Assembly: GCA_933822405.4 (NCBI GenBank)
Contig: CAKOGP040001113.1
Span: forward strand, 1 to 64,000
Reading direction: 5' to 3'
Length of the DNA stretch: 64,000 nt
DNA from: Cylindrotheca closterium
Taxonomy: Eukaryota; Bacillariophyta; Bacillariophyceae; Bacillariales; Bacillariaceae
Made by a program: the position numbers and the translations under genes
The notes under the pieces: generated by a model
Databases searched by the model: none
The model's input: the letters and a program-made list of their open reading frames with translations, nothing else
Told to the model about the DNA's origin: nothing
In this document: positions 50,983 to 60,658 of the stretch, in pieces
Numbering within the stretch: position 1 is the first letter of the stretch
How the letters are laid out: every line of letters begins with the position of its first letter

Positions 50983-51726
50983 ATGAAAGATACTACTAAT
51001 AATACCTTCAAAAAGACTGTTGAACTGAAAGACGCTGACGTTGTCTGCGGTCGCGGTGGACTTGCCAACAAACATCCTGGCAATCGAATTCTTCGCCGAA
51101 TCTGCAGTGAAAACAAGTCGCTCTATCAATCTACCATGAATCCTGCCCACAAGCAATGTTTGATCGCTTCCATTCTCATGGCCATTCAACAGCATGGAGG
51201 AAGGTTCGTCTCCCGCACCAAGAGTGGACTCTGGGAAGAAATCTCGGATAAGAAGGCCAAGGAAAAGACGGCCCAACTATTGAGAGAAAGCGACGCTCCC
51301 ATTACCAGCATGACCAGCAAGCCAATGACCATCGCACGAACCAAGCCTGTGGTTACAATGGATTCAAGCAGGAACGACTATATGACTCAAACTGAAGCTC
51401 AACTGCACCAACCCATGCTCATTCCTCCGGAACCAACTCTTCCAGCACAAATCAACTTCAATGCCAATTATACTGCTACCCACCACCGCCAGGTCACCCC
51501 CGACACTGTTTCCAGTGACGATTTTAGCTTTCCCATGCAAACTTTTGTTCCGGGAACATTGCCACTCCCATTGCCACCGGCGCCAGTGGCTCCAATGGCA
51601 CCCACGCGGGCCTTTGATGATGGTGATCTCTTTGATTTGATTCCATTGGAAGCCGCCGGGAGCTATGGCATCGAAAGCAACCCAGAGTTCCAAGACTTGT
51701 GTCATGTCTTGAGCGCGGCATGCTGA
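50983..51726 (+). CDS. DUF6824-type protein (3)
   Basis: 247 aa, start in ATCATGAAAG. The domain is at about residues 15-105: DADVVCGRGGLANKHPGNRI, LRRICSENKSLYQ, a basic helix, QQHGGRFVSRTKSGLWEEIS and DKKAKEKTAQLLRES. This is the most canonical copy in the window, keeping CGRG, HPGN, GGRF and the KEKTAQ helix. The C-terminal half is Pro/Thr-rich and ends in an acidic hydrophobic patch (FDDGDLFDLIPLEAAG) that resembles an activation domain. Putative nuclear regulator by inference. Confidence 0.9.
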   Translation: MKDTTNNTFKKTVELKDADVVCGRGGLANKHPGNRILRRICSENKSLYQSTMNPAHKQCLIASILMAIQQHGGRFVSRTKSGLWEEISDKKAKEKTAQLLRESDAPITSMTSKPMTIARTKPVVTMDSSRNDYMTQTEAQLHQPMLIPPEPTLPAQINFNANYTATHHRQVTPDTVSSDDFSFPMQTFVPGTLPLPLPPAPVAPMAPTRAFDDGDLFDLIPLEAAGSYGIESNPEFQDLCHVLSAAC

Positions 51727-52445
51727 AACGGCAAAAGCTGCAGCTGTAATGATCCAATCCCCCAACCAACAAATACTGGGCTAACCCTTAGACTAGACTA
51801 TATTACACATTTGCTATCATTACTATTACCCTTATATCTTAGCTTGGCGTAGGTTAGCTTGATCATGATTCACTATCAATCGATCATTCATCATGGCAGA
51901 TCATCTTCCACGACTGCAAGATTTCTGGAAACCCTTTATGGATTTATCTCGCGGCCAATAATGGCAATGACACTTGTTGTATGTGAAACGAATGACGACT
52001 GAGTATTAGAGTATAATACTCTAGTACCGAAGGCCCGCTATCAATCACTTCTCTATCACACCCCCCGCGCCAAAGCGACACACACACGACACATGCTGAG
52101 CCATATGTAGTATCCTTTTTTCTTACTTTCGCCTAAACAAGTCAGAGGTACGCGTGCGTACCAAAAAACATGCGGTACAGTAGACCTGGCAGTGGTACAG
52201 GTATGTACCTAGAAAATAAATCTTGTCTATTACTGTTGAAGAAGAATCATCAACACTTCACGTCAGTCGCGGTAGTCTGTAGTGATCGTGTCAATGTTTG
52301 ATGCCGCATGACAGACGACGTATGTACTTCGTTCCTCAGTCACATGTGGCAGATGGCAGACCTCCCACTCACTCTAAAATAGGCAGACACCATAAACATC
52401 TTAAAATAGAAAACTAAAGAAGTCTCAAAACATGATCACTACAGA
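51727..52445. other. Intergenic region
   Basis: AT-rich, with a CA repeat near 52080 and TACCTG/GGTAC motifs near 52190-52210. A single CAGTCGCGGTAG at about 52264 matches the minisatellite at 52446. No gene. Confidence 0.45.
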
Positions 52446-52518
52446 GTTTCAGTCGCGGTAGTTTCAGCGCGGTATTTTCAGCCGCAGTAGTTTTGAAGAT
52501 GTAGTTTCAGCCACGGTA
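52446..52518. repeat. 15-bp GTTTCAGYCGCGGTA minisatellite upstream of the Cys-rich gene
   Basis: Five adjacent units of 14-15 bp: GTTTCAGTCGCGGTA, GTTTCAGCGCGGTA, TTTTCAGCCGCAGTA, a degenerate unit, and GTTTCAGCCACGGTA. It lies 142-214 bp upstream of the ATG at 52660, so it may be a cluster of regulator sites as well as a repeat. Confidence 0.75.
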
Positions 52519-52659
52519 CTTTCACACGTTGAATCCACACAACACCGCAATTGCCGCGTCTGCTTCCGGCGTGCATGGTTACTTTTCCCTAAACGCACAC
52601 AATTCCTATAGTCATCATCAATTGAAACAACTTTTTTCTGAAATTCATCAACCAAGAAC

Positions 52660-53454
52660 ATGAAGCAACCCGACGTCGAAGCCCCATCTACCGCCCCTAA
52701 TACCCCCCAAAGACAACCGATTGTTAGAATCGCCGGTGCCAATACAAACGGACAGATCTACGGGGCATCCAACTACATGAAGGCCGGTACCTATGGCAAT
52801 GTTCTCTTGGGCGAAACCGAGTTCGAAGACTTCGCTCCTGCCCGATGTGTCTGCTGTGGGTGCTTTGTCAATGACAAAATGAGGAAGCGCACATACTATC
52901 GCGTCTATGAGAACCGTTTTGAGTATAACGAAGTCAACGCTCCCTGTCTTTGTTTTTCCAAGGAACGTTGTATTGGAGATTACACTCGTGTTCATTACTT
53001 TGACCAGCAGCCTTCTCGAAGCGCCAACGTTTGCGGGTGTATTCCATGCATCTGTTGTGGACCACCGGTTGTCTATTACCATGTCCCCAAGTTATGGGGC
53101 TGCTTCGATCTCCGCAGTTGCTTCGGAGAAGGGGTGTATTCTTCTCCATGCAACTGCTTTGACTTGAGAGTCTTCATTTGTATTGGACGTCCGTGCTACC
53201 AGATGTGGGCGTGCCGTCTGGCTCGCGGTACCAAGAATACGGAAGCATTCGTTTCCAAGTGGCGTGGTGCTGTCGAAGAATATGGCAGTTCTCGTGGTAT
53301 TCCAAAAGAACAGCAAGCTGTCTTCCGCAAGAACGTCGACCGTATTTGCAGTTGCGATTATGCTCGCACCGTTCCTGCGACTCATCCTGCAGATGCGGCT
53401 GCAGCTGCAGGTGCACCTGTAGCTGTGACCACAGGGCATACAATGGAACGTTGA
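52660..53454 (+). CDS. Cys-rich cytosolic-type protein
   Basis: 264 aa, ATG preceded by ACCAAGAACA. About 24 Cys residues lie mostly in paired clusters: CVCCGC near 62-67, CLCFSKERC near 96-104, CGCIPCICCGPP near 125-136, then LRSCF, SPCNCF and GRPCYQMW. Between them are strand-like blocks (KRTYYRVYENRFEYNEV, DYTRVHYFD) resembling PH-like beta strands. The C-terminal helix (FVSKWRGAVEEYG...) and Ala/Thr tail have few Cys. There is no signal peptide, so the Cys probably bind metal or are membrane-face palmitoylation sites rather than disulfides. Family not recognised. Confidence 0.78.
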   Translation: MKQPDVEAPSTAPNTPQRQPIVRIAGANTNGQIYGASNYMKAGTYGNVLLGETEFEDFAPARCVCCGCFVNDKMRKRTYYRVYENRFEYNEVNAPCLCFSKERCIGDYTRVHYFDQQPSRSANVCGCIPCICCGPPVVYYHVPKLWGCFDLRSCFGEGVYSSPCNCFDLRVFICIGRPCYQMWACRLARGTKNTEAFVSKWRGAVEEYGSSRGIPKEQQAVFRKNVDRICSCDYARTVPATHPADAAAAAGAPVAVTTGHTMER

Positions 53455-54950
53455 GAAACTCATATTCGCAAACGAGCGGCAGTCAAACGTTTACGATGCC
53501 GCATTCTTGAAATGTCCTAGGTGACCACGCCATCTTCATATTTGTAAAGTGTAATTGAAAAAAAAAGTAGTTGATCTCATCAAAACACCAGCGCAACGTT
53601 GCCTGAAGAGGTTGTTTGAATCGTTCTCTGAACAGGAGCGGACGCATATTTCTCCTCCTATAGCCTCAGAAACTTCCAATTTCCATAGAGAACAATCACC
53701 TTCCAGCAAATATATGGTTCTTGAATTGCACATGTTGTTGCACTTTGAACTGGAGTCGCTCTTCATCTTATTTGCGTCATCATGGTTATCACAGTAAAAA
53801 ATGCCGAGGCGGGGTCATCAGAACGACATGCTAGATATTGCAATCTGCTCGGAGCAATTTCTTCTGAAAGGGTGCGTTCCAATTTTAAAACCCCACACAT
53901 CAGCTTGACATATATTGATCCCCTGGAGATGATGATTGCGGCGAGCGCGCATTCCAATCGTGCGTTCCGCACGAGGTCATCGTATATATATATAGAGCTA
54001 TAAAATAGGACAGTACAAAAAATGAAGGAAGGGAATGCTGACGCCTATATACTGACGAATAGTCACCATTGGCGCAATGGCCTTTGTGTTTGGGCATCAT
54101 GACACCCTTTCATATGAATATTGTCGCTATTAGTGCATATCCCCAACGCTGTCTTCACTGAACTATTGGAACTGCTTCTGAACGAGTACCCTATCAATAT
54201 GCATGGATATTCTTATACCGCCGGTAGTCGTGTTCGAATGAATGATGAGTGGAGCGCAGAGGACGTGGTCCTATACTTCCAAACGTGATTGGGTTTCTTT
54301 GGAATAACAATGGCAGCAACAAGCCAATGATTCGCCTGGATCTTGTCTGTGGTCCCCGTGTCGCGGATGAACCAAAAGTTGCTATTATAATGCGACGTCC
54401 CACCACTATATATATATATATATTGGAAGAAGCAAAACGTCCAGCTATTATATTTTAGAAAAGATGCTTTGACATTTGGCTTTGTGCTACTATTGTCGTT
54501 TTTTTTGGCAATGTACAGCTCTATCTATAGCACTATATTGTTGTGTTGACAAGCTGACTGATACACTCTAGCCATAAACGAATATTCACACTATTACAGT
54601 ATTGTATGCTCTCTTGTCGTGTAGGTCTCCTCTTAGGATTGTCAGGCAGGCACTTCAAAGGTAGCTGTGGACGTCCGTCTGTTTAGGATTCCACCAACGA
54701 CGTGGTCGAGTACACGTACTGGCGGTATTTGAGGAGTGATCACGGCAGTGATAATCAGGATGATGATGATTTGCCATGTATTGTATTGTATTTCATCATT
54801 TCGAAAGCTCTCATCATCATCCCATCAATCAGTTTGGTCATTTTTTTTCTCCATTTCTTCAGGAGGACACAAATATTTGGCGTAGGTATATATGGCGAAC
54901 CATACCATCGTACTACCGTATGAATATCAATCATACAACAATAATATCAT
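53455..54950. other. 1.5-kb intergenic region
   Basis: Several TA microsatellites (about 53982-53995, 54402-54421). Short ORFs (53555-53797, 54249-54458, 54702-54923) have no recognisable features. No gene or RNA seen. Confidence 0.5.
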
Positions 54951-55908
54951 TCATATGGAGGCATCCATATTCAGAATTGGTGGTAGACTGGTAAAATTGG
55001 TGGCGATCCCAATGGAAAAGAGCAAACTAATGGCACTGGCCGACCTTCTCATTGCAAAGTCAATGTTGGTCGAATTGTCTTGCTGCTGATCCGACGAAGC
55101 AGTATTGTTGTCGTCGTCATTTTTATTATTGTCATCATCTTGTAGCATTTGATGATGATGCTTATGATGATGATGATCGTCCCACAAGGATACCTCGATG
55201 AAGGGTGATGATGATGATGATGATGATGATGGATCCTTGATATTGTTAGCTTCTTCCTGTTCATCATCATCATCATCTTCTGAAAACGACAACATCAACA
55301 GCTGCCGATGATAAGGAACTTTGTAATCCGATGGTGGACAATCCTTGGCAGATTTGGTAGAGTTCCGAGTCAATGACCAATAGGGTCCGTTGACCTGTTA
55401 AGAATGACAATGATTGATGATACAGTAGTTGTTAGCACGAATTATCACGAAACATGTATAACATATATAGCATATATAGCATATATAGCATCGCATTCAT
55501 TCATTCATTCGTTCGTTCATTCGTTCCTTCACTTACATGACACCATCCATTTGACACTTGCAAAGTGCATTCTTCTTTACTGGTACTACTACTCGTCGCT
55601 GTACTAGTATCCAATAGCGAACAGCAAGACCCCACAAAGGAAGACGCTTGCAGAATGGTTTGACAACTCAGAGGATATCTTTCCTGAAAGAGACAATCCT
55701 GACATTCTGCGTTATTATTATCATTATTATTATTATTATTATCATTGTTGTTGTTCGTTGTTGTTGTTGTTGTGGTTGTTGCCTCATCATCATCTACTCG
55801 TCGTGGTCCTACTACCAACTCGTGTGGAAGGACGATGCTTGGTAGTAGTAGTAACAAGAATGCAAAGGACGTCCAAAGCCATTTGCAAAGACTATGATAG
55901 CCCCACAT
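54951..55908 (-). CDS. Secreted/membrane Cys-containing protein
   Basis: Two exons, 55537-55908 and 54951-55394, with a 142-nt phase-0 intron (GTAAGTG...TTCTTAACAG) that itself contains TATAGCATA and ATTC/GTTC repeats; 271 aa. The signal peptide is LWTSFAFLLLLLPSIVLPHE. A Thr/Asn tract is coded by trinucleotide repeats. A Cys module follows (AECQDCLFQERYPLSCQTIL, GSCCSLLD, EECTLQVSNGWCHV joined to NGPYWSLTRN...KDCPPSDY), probably disulfide-bonded. An acidic/His-rich stalk (DDHHHHKHHHQ) leads to a weak C-terminal hydrophobic segment (AISLLFSIGIATNF), possibly a TM. The His cluster could bind metal. Function unknown. Confidence 0.75.
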
Positions 55909-56431
55909 GGCATGTATCGACTGTACGTATCGCTTCCCCTTGTGGGTGTTCTTGCTTATTGCTTATTGCTTGGTTCGTTTTGCAACTTGCAACACTATCT
56001 ACCGGTACGCATTGGACGAGCGCCAGAATCCAGAAATTCCGTGACGCGATCCTTCCACAACAACAAAAATTCCTGTCGAAGTTCTCATCTGCCTTTCGGT
56101 CCAGTCTGTAACCCGGATCCATACGCAAAGTGCAACTGTTGCTAGGCTGGCGCCAAAATACTTATGGGCAAGATTTCACGGCAGATGGAAGCGAGTGTTT
56201 TCATTCGCTAAAAAGTCGTGTGAATGAGGTATTTGGTGGTGGGTGAAAAGAAATGACAGCTTTTGATGGGTGGTTCCTGTTCTATAAGATCCATCCAAAG
56301 AACATCACACACAATACATAAAATATAAAAAGAGAGAGAGAAGAAAGCTAACGTCTAGCAACCAAAGCCTCGTCCTCTCACATTCCAACAGCACAGCACA
56401 GCGCTGCTTCCCTCAGAATAATATCATCACC
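55909..56431. other. Divergent promoter region
   Basis: Between the secreted protein (-) and the LON-domain gene (+). AATACATAAAATATAAAAAG near 56316-56335 is a TATA-like stretch about 100 bp before 56432. No ORF. Confidence 0.45.
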
Positions 56432-58324
56432 ATGACGTTACAAGCATGGAGCTTTCCATCAGGAGTGCTCAGCGTCCTGTCCGCAATCCTTCTTCTTCTC
56501 CTTTCCAAAGAATCCGATTCCTTTCTTCTTCCGGCATTGCATCCACAAAAATTGAATACTAATCATTGGACATTGTCTCACAATTCTCTTACCACCAAGA
56601 CGTTGTTACAGTCCAAAGACGGAAGGATATCGTCGTCTTCTGAATTGTACTACAACAAGGCCTTTGGCAACAATGAAGACGAACATCAGCAACAACAACA
56701 ACAACAACATGACATGCAGCAAGAGTTGCAACAACAAGAGTTGCAACAACAAGAGTTGCAACAACAACAGCAACAGGAAAACCCCATTCCTGTCAACGAA
56801 CAAACGCGCATGTACCTGGTCCGCAAACTCCAACACTTGTATTATCAAAACGAAACCACCGGACTGGCCGATCACGATCACTTTGGGATTTATCAGAACA
56901 TGCCCATTTTGAGATCTACTCGCGTCGAATTGCCCGGCTTTCAATCGCTGTGGAACATTACGGATCCGCTCGAGATTCACATGTTTCTCAAAGTGTGCAA
57001 TTCCGAATCCAATCATTACTTTGGACATTTGCACATGGCCGACGAATACTCCTCCAAAGAGATTCGAGACTTTACGTCGTCTCCCGGCATGACGACCTTT
57101 ACCGACCAACCTAATGGCCAAGAAGAAGAGCAGAGTCAAGCTGAGAAGACCAAGGCAGCCGAAGAAGCCTTTCGGGCTCATTTGAAAAAGCAACAGGAAT
57201 ACGATTTCTATTCCCGCAATCGGTACAAGATTGGTACCCTCATGCAAGTCTCGGATTGTCATCAAGATGAAACCACGGGACACTTGTTGGTGTTGGTCCA
57301 AGCCTTGGCACGCTTTGTCGTCGTGGAAGGATCCATGGAACAATGGAATTGGTTGTCGCTCGATCAATTTCAGCAGCAGCCATTGAGTAAGGAAGAAATT
57401 ATACTCCGCAGCCATGGATACAAACCTACGGTGCAACGAGCCTCGGTCGAACTCTTGCCGGACGAAGAATTCGTCCAATACTTTACCCAAAAGGCCAAAG
57501 AGACGGCCGACAATTTTGATTTCAGCCTCAATCGTGACGTCCAAGGTGCGGCCTGTGCGGGTGCCATTGCCGAAGCCTCCGAATGGCGATTCGTGGAATT
57601 CGAACCCAAACGGATTCCCATGCCCGGACAACTTTTGGATCCCGTGGCCAGCATGATGTCCCAATTGGCATCGGTACAAGTCCAACAAAAGGTCAAGAGT
57701 ACCATGGAAGAATACCTTAGTCAACCACCTTTGGAAATGCATCATGGCGAATGCAGTTTGTACTCTACCAATGACGATGGTAGCAGTATGATTGAGGAGG
57801 ATCATGATTACCATTACAAGGACGATTCCTCGAATGACAATACGGCAGTCATGGCCAGTCTGTTGGCCCAACAACACGTTCTCGATGTCGAACGTAGAGT
57901 GTGGTTGGAATTGGACAAACTCGTCAAGAATTTGCGCCTGCTCAATCCACGTTCCAATACTCAAATCCCCGTTCCCAATCAGGTGTTGAGCCTCATTCCC
58001 ACCTTTTCCGATTGGCCCGAAGACTTTGGATTGGCGCTCTATGTGAGACAATTGGTACGCGCCCATGGAGTCTTGGCCCGCAACAAGTACAAATTTTCGA
58101 ATGGATTTCAATTGGTCCCACCCGATTATCCACCCTTGCGCCGAGCTCGTCGATTGTCGTACATTTTGTGGAATGTCTTTTTGGAACAGGATACCATGGA
58201 CGTTCCCTCGGGGGAAATGCAACGTGTTTTAGAAGTACATTCGATTGCCAGTCGATTGGAAGCGGGATTGCTGCAATTGCAAACCATTAATCGTATCTTG
58301 CAAACATTGATTGCTGGGAGTTGA
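56432..58324 (+). CDS. LON-substrate-binding-domain protein, probably plastid-targeted
   Basis: 630 aa. The N-terminal hydrophobic signal (VLSVLSAILLLLLSKESDSF) with Phe in the cleavage zone fits a bipartite plastid presequence. A poly-Gln tract follows. From about 157 the sequence matches the N-terminal domain of Lon proteases: ILRSTRVELPGFQSLWNITD, YKIGTLMQVSDC and LVLVQALARFVVVEGSMEQ. Unlike Lon there is no AAA+ or Ser-Lys protease domain. The C-terminal half is helical (VRQLVRAHGVLARNKYKF, LRRARRLSYILWNVFLEQ), so this is a LON-domain-only protein as in plant plastids. The long antisense ORF across it is an artefact. Confidence 0.85.
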   Translation: MTLQAWSFPSGVLSVLSAILLLLLSKESDSFLLPALHPQKLNTNHWTLSHNSLTTKTLLQSKDGRISSSSELYYNKAFGNNEDEHQQQQQQQHDMQQELQQQELQQQELQQQQQQENPIPVNEQTRMYLVRKLQHLYYQNETTGLADHDHFGIYQNMPILRSTRVELPGFQSLWNITDPLEIHMFLKVCNSESNHYFGHLHMADEYSSKEIRDFTSSPGMTTFTDQPNGQEEEQSQAEKTKAAEEAFRAHLKKQQEYDFYSRNRYKIGTLMQVSDCHQDETTGHLLVLVQALARFVVVEGSMEQWNWLSLDQFQQQPLSKEEIILRSHGYKPTVQRASVELLPDEEFVQYFTQKAKETADNFDFSLNRDVQGAACAGAIAEASEWRFVEFEPKRIPMPGQLLDPVASMMSQLASVQVQQKVKSTMEEYLSQPPLEMHHGECSLYSTNDDGSSMIEEDHDYHYKDDSSNDNTAVMASLLAQQHVLDVERRVWLELDKLVKNLRLLNPRSNTQIPVPNQVLSLIPTFSDWPEDFGLALYVRQLVRAHGVLARNKYKFSNGFQLVPPDYPPLRRARRLSYILWNVFLEQDTMDVPSGEMQRVLEVHSIASRLEAGLLQLQTINRILQTLIAGS

Positions 58325-58675
58325 GAAGAGTATTGAGTGTATGAGTATATATTCTTCCTCGAATAGAGAGACAATACAAACATCATGAGAATTGTAGAAT
58401 GAAAGTGTATACATATAGAGATTGGACAAATTATAATCTTATTTTTAATATTAGTATTATGTATTAGTCCTATCGTACGACCATTAAAATATTATACATT
58501 TTATATGAATACTTGTAGTAGTTAGTGCTCGAAGAAAGATTCCACCTAATTGGTACTATACTATGGTTGAATTTGTTCCTTCATATACCCTTCCCAATGG
58601 TAGCTCGATCCTTTTCTGATGGGTGCCCTTTGCCAACCACTTTGTTTCCAATCGCAAGTGCTATCTTGTAAAATT
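58325..58675. other. Convergent 3' gap
   Basis: 351 bp, AT-rich. The sequence CCAATCG...AGTG(C)..CT.GTAAAATTTTAC near 58649-58710 is repeated imperfectly across the end of the TPR gene. Nothing else. Confidence 0.5.
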
Positions 58676-60247
58676 TTACAAGTGTCCAATCGTCAGTGCC
58701 AAACTGTAAAATTTTGCTGCGTCCTCAAACTTTGACTCGGTCTTTGATAGATCAGCCTTTGTGATCAAAATCTTGACGAGACCTGAGTGATCTCCTTGAG
58801 AATTCATCAGCGACTTTTCATACTGCTCCATGGCTTCCTCATATTTGCCTTGACGGTGCAAGACATTTCCAATCGCGTGATATGTTGCTGCAATTTTGGG
58901 ATGATCCGGTCCATATGCCTTCAACATGATGGCAAGCGACCTTTGATACTGCCCCATGGCTTCCTCATATTTGCCTTGACGGTGCAAGACATTTCCAATC
59001 TGGTGATATGTTGCTGCAAGTTTGGGATGATCCGGTCCATATGCCTTCATCTTCATGGCAAGCGACCTTTGATACTGCTCCATGGCTTCCTCATATTTGC
59101 CTTGACTTTCCAAGATGTTTCCAATCTGGTGATATGTTGCTGCAATTTTGGGATGATCCGGTCCATATGCCTTCAACTTGATGGCAATCGACCTTTGATA
59201 CTGCTCCATGGCTTCCTCATATTTGCCTTGACGGTGCAAGACATTTCCAATCTGGTGATATGTTGCTGCAATTTACTTGATGGCAAGCGATCTTTGATAC
59301 TGCTCCATGGCTTCCTCATATTTGCCTTGACGGTGCAAGACATTTCCAATCTGGTGATATGTTTCTGCAATTTTGGGATGATCCGGTCCATATGCCTTCA
59401 ATTTAATTTCAAGCGATCTTTGATACTGCTCCATGGCTTCCTCATATTTGCCTTGACGGTGCAAGACATTTCCAATCTCGTGATGTGTTGCTGCAATTTC
59501 GGGATGATTCGGTTCAAGTGCCTCCAATTTAATTTCAAGCGATCTTTGATACTGCTCCATGGCTTCCTCATATTTGCCTTGGTTTACCAAGACAATTCCA
59601 ATATTATGATAAGTAGATGCCATTGTCGGATAATCATCACGTCGGAAGAATTTCTTTTCAATCTCCAACCGCTTTTCAAACAGGTCCATGGCTTCGTCAA
59701 ACTCCCCCTCGTCCAAAAGGTGTACTGCAATGTTATTGTACGTTACAGCCACATCTGGGTCGTTCAAAGCCTCTTCCAAACCCTTTTCTTTCAATTGTTG
59801 GTCAAGTTCATTCCAGAGACGTTTTCGTTCTTGATCAAATTTCTGTTCTGCTGTGTCAACGACTGGTCTTGTGGATGAGGGCGCATTACTTATTTTATTA
59901 TTCTCCATTCTGGACGCATGTTGTGCGATATCTCGATTTAATCTTGACCAAAACGCTGGCTTTTCTTTGCTTTGTTGGACAATGCCCCTTTGGGTGCAAG
60001 CCCGATCAATCTCGGTTTTGGACGCAGAGCTGGTGGAGAAGACGGAGCTGGTAAATTCAGAGGCTGCATCACCGACTTCATTTTTCCGAGAACCTACTGC
60101 AACAACATCAGGAAATTTTTTTTGGAAAATGAAGTCCTCTTGCACTTGTGAAGCTGCCTCTCGATGACGAGGATGATGATCATCACCACAATCACCACAA
60201 TCACCATCATCACATGATGAAATTTGATCAGATTTTCTTTTCATCAT
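58676..60247 (-). CDS. TPR (kinesin-light-chain-type) protein interrupted by an in-frame stop
   Basis: The ATG at 60247 opens 324 codons and ends at TAA (59273-59275). The same frame then continues uninterrupted to a second stop at 58676, giving 523 codons if the internal stop is ignored. N-terminal region: basic and Ser-rich. Then come 42-residue TPRs of the form IAATYHQIGNVLHRQGKYEE, AMEQYQRSLEIKLKAYGPDH. The stop is made by a 27-bp deletion inside one repeat: AAG T...AA ATT replaces the codons for LKAYGPDHPK. The downstream repeats are intact and nearly identical, so the lesion is recent, polymorphic or an assembly collapse. TPRs of this type bind partner proteins; the partner is unknown. 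Confidence 0.8.
58790..59640. repeat. 126-bp tandem repeats encoding TPR units
   Basis: The landmark CATGGCTTCCTCATATTTGC recurs at 58829, 58955, 59081, 59207, 59306, 59432 and 59558. The spacing is 126 bp except for one 99-bp step (59207 to 59306), which locates the 27-bp deletion exactly. High DNA identity between units points to recent duplication or gene conversion. Confidence 0.92.
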
Positions 60248-60658
60248 CTTGCCTGTTTTCGATTGATCAACCGTCCCAATAGTGATATGAGGAAGACTGT
60301 CTTCTTATATATTGTTGCCAGATTATGACAACACCTGCATGTATGTTCGTATACCGCAGCCGCGTAACATGTTGATCCTACTGGTTTCATTCACTAGTTC
60401 GACTTCCTATTCGAAAATGACCGCGACTGGCCTTTTATATATAAAGTACCTGGTACAGTACTGGTCGACGTAGGATTTCAATGCGTCTCGCATGTTCATG
60501 TCGCATCCATGATCGATGGCGCGTGCGGGTCTCATCCTGAAATAGAATTATATTCTAAATAATTTTCCCAGCTTTTTGTTGGCATTATATTATCTGCGCA
60601 TCACAGTTTCACCTCTCGCCTCATAAAATGCGAATATCATACCAGGAACGCAGAAACG
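60248..60658. promoter_or_regulatory. Divergent promoter region with two TATA-like boxes
   Basis: The minus strand has AATATATAAG at about 60304-60313, about 57-66 bp before the TPR start. The plus strand has TTTTATATATAAAG at about 60433-60446, ahead of the MORN gene. A GTACCTGGTACAGTAC palindrome lies near 60447-60462. Confidence 0.4.

Noticed and set aside
56606..58222. 538-codon minus-strand ORF
   Set aside because: It lies exactly antisense to the LON-domain gene, whose sense protein has recognisable domain blocks. The antisense protein has no motif and its composition mirrors the sense codons.
58790..59640. CRISPR-like regular repeat spacing
   Set aside because: The 126-bp units have no unique spacers; they encode TPRs in one frame in a eukaryotic gene.
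58787..59878. 363-codon plus-strand ORF with repeats (HGFLIFALTVQDISNLVICC)
   Set aside because: Antisense to the 126-bp TPR repeats; the apparent protein repeat is a by-product of that array.
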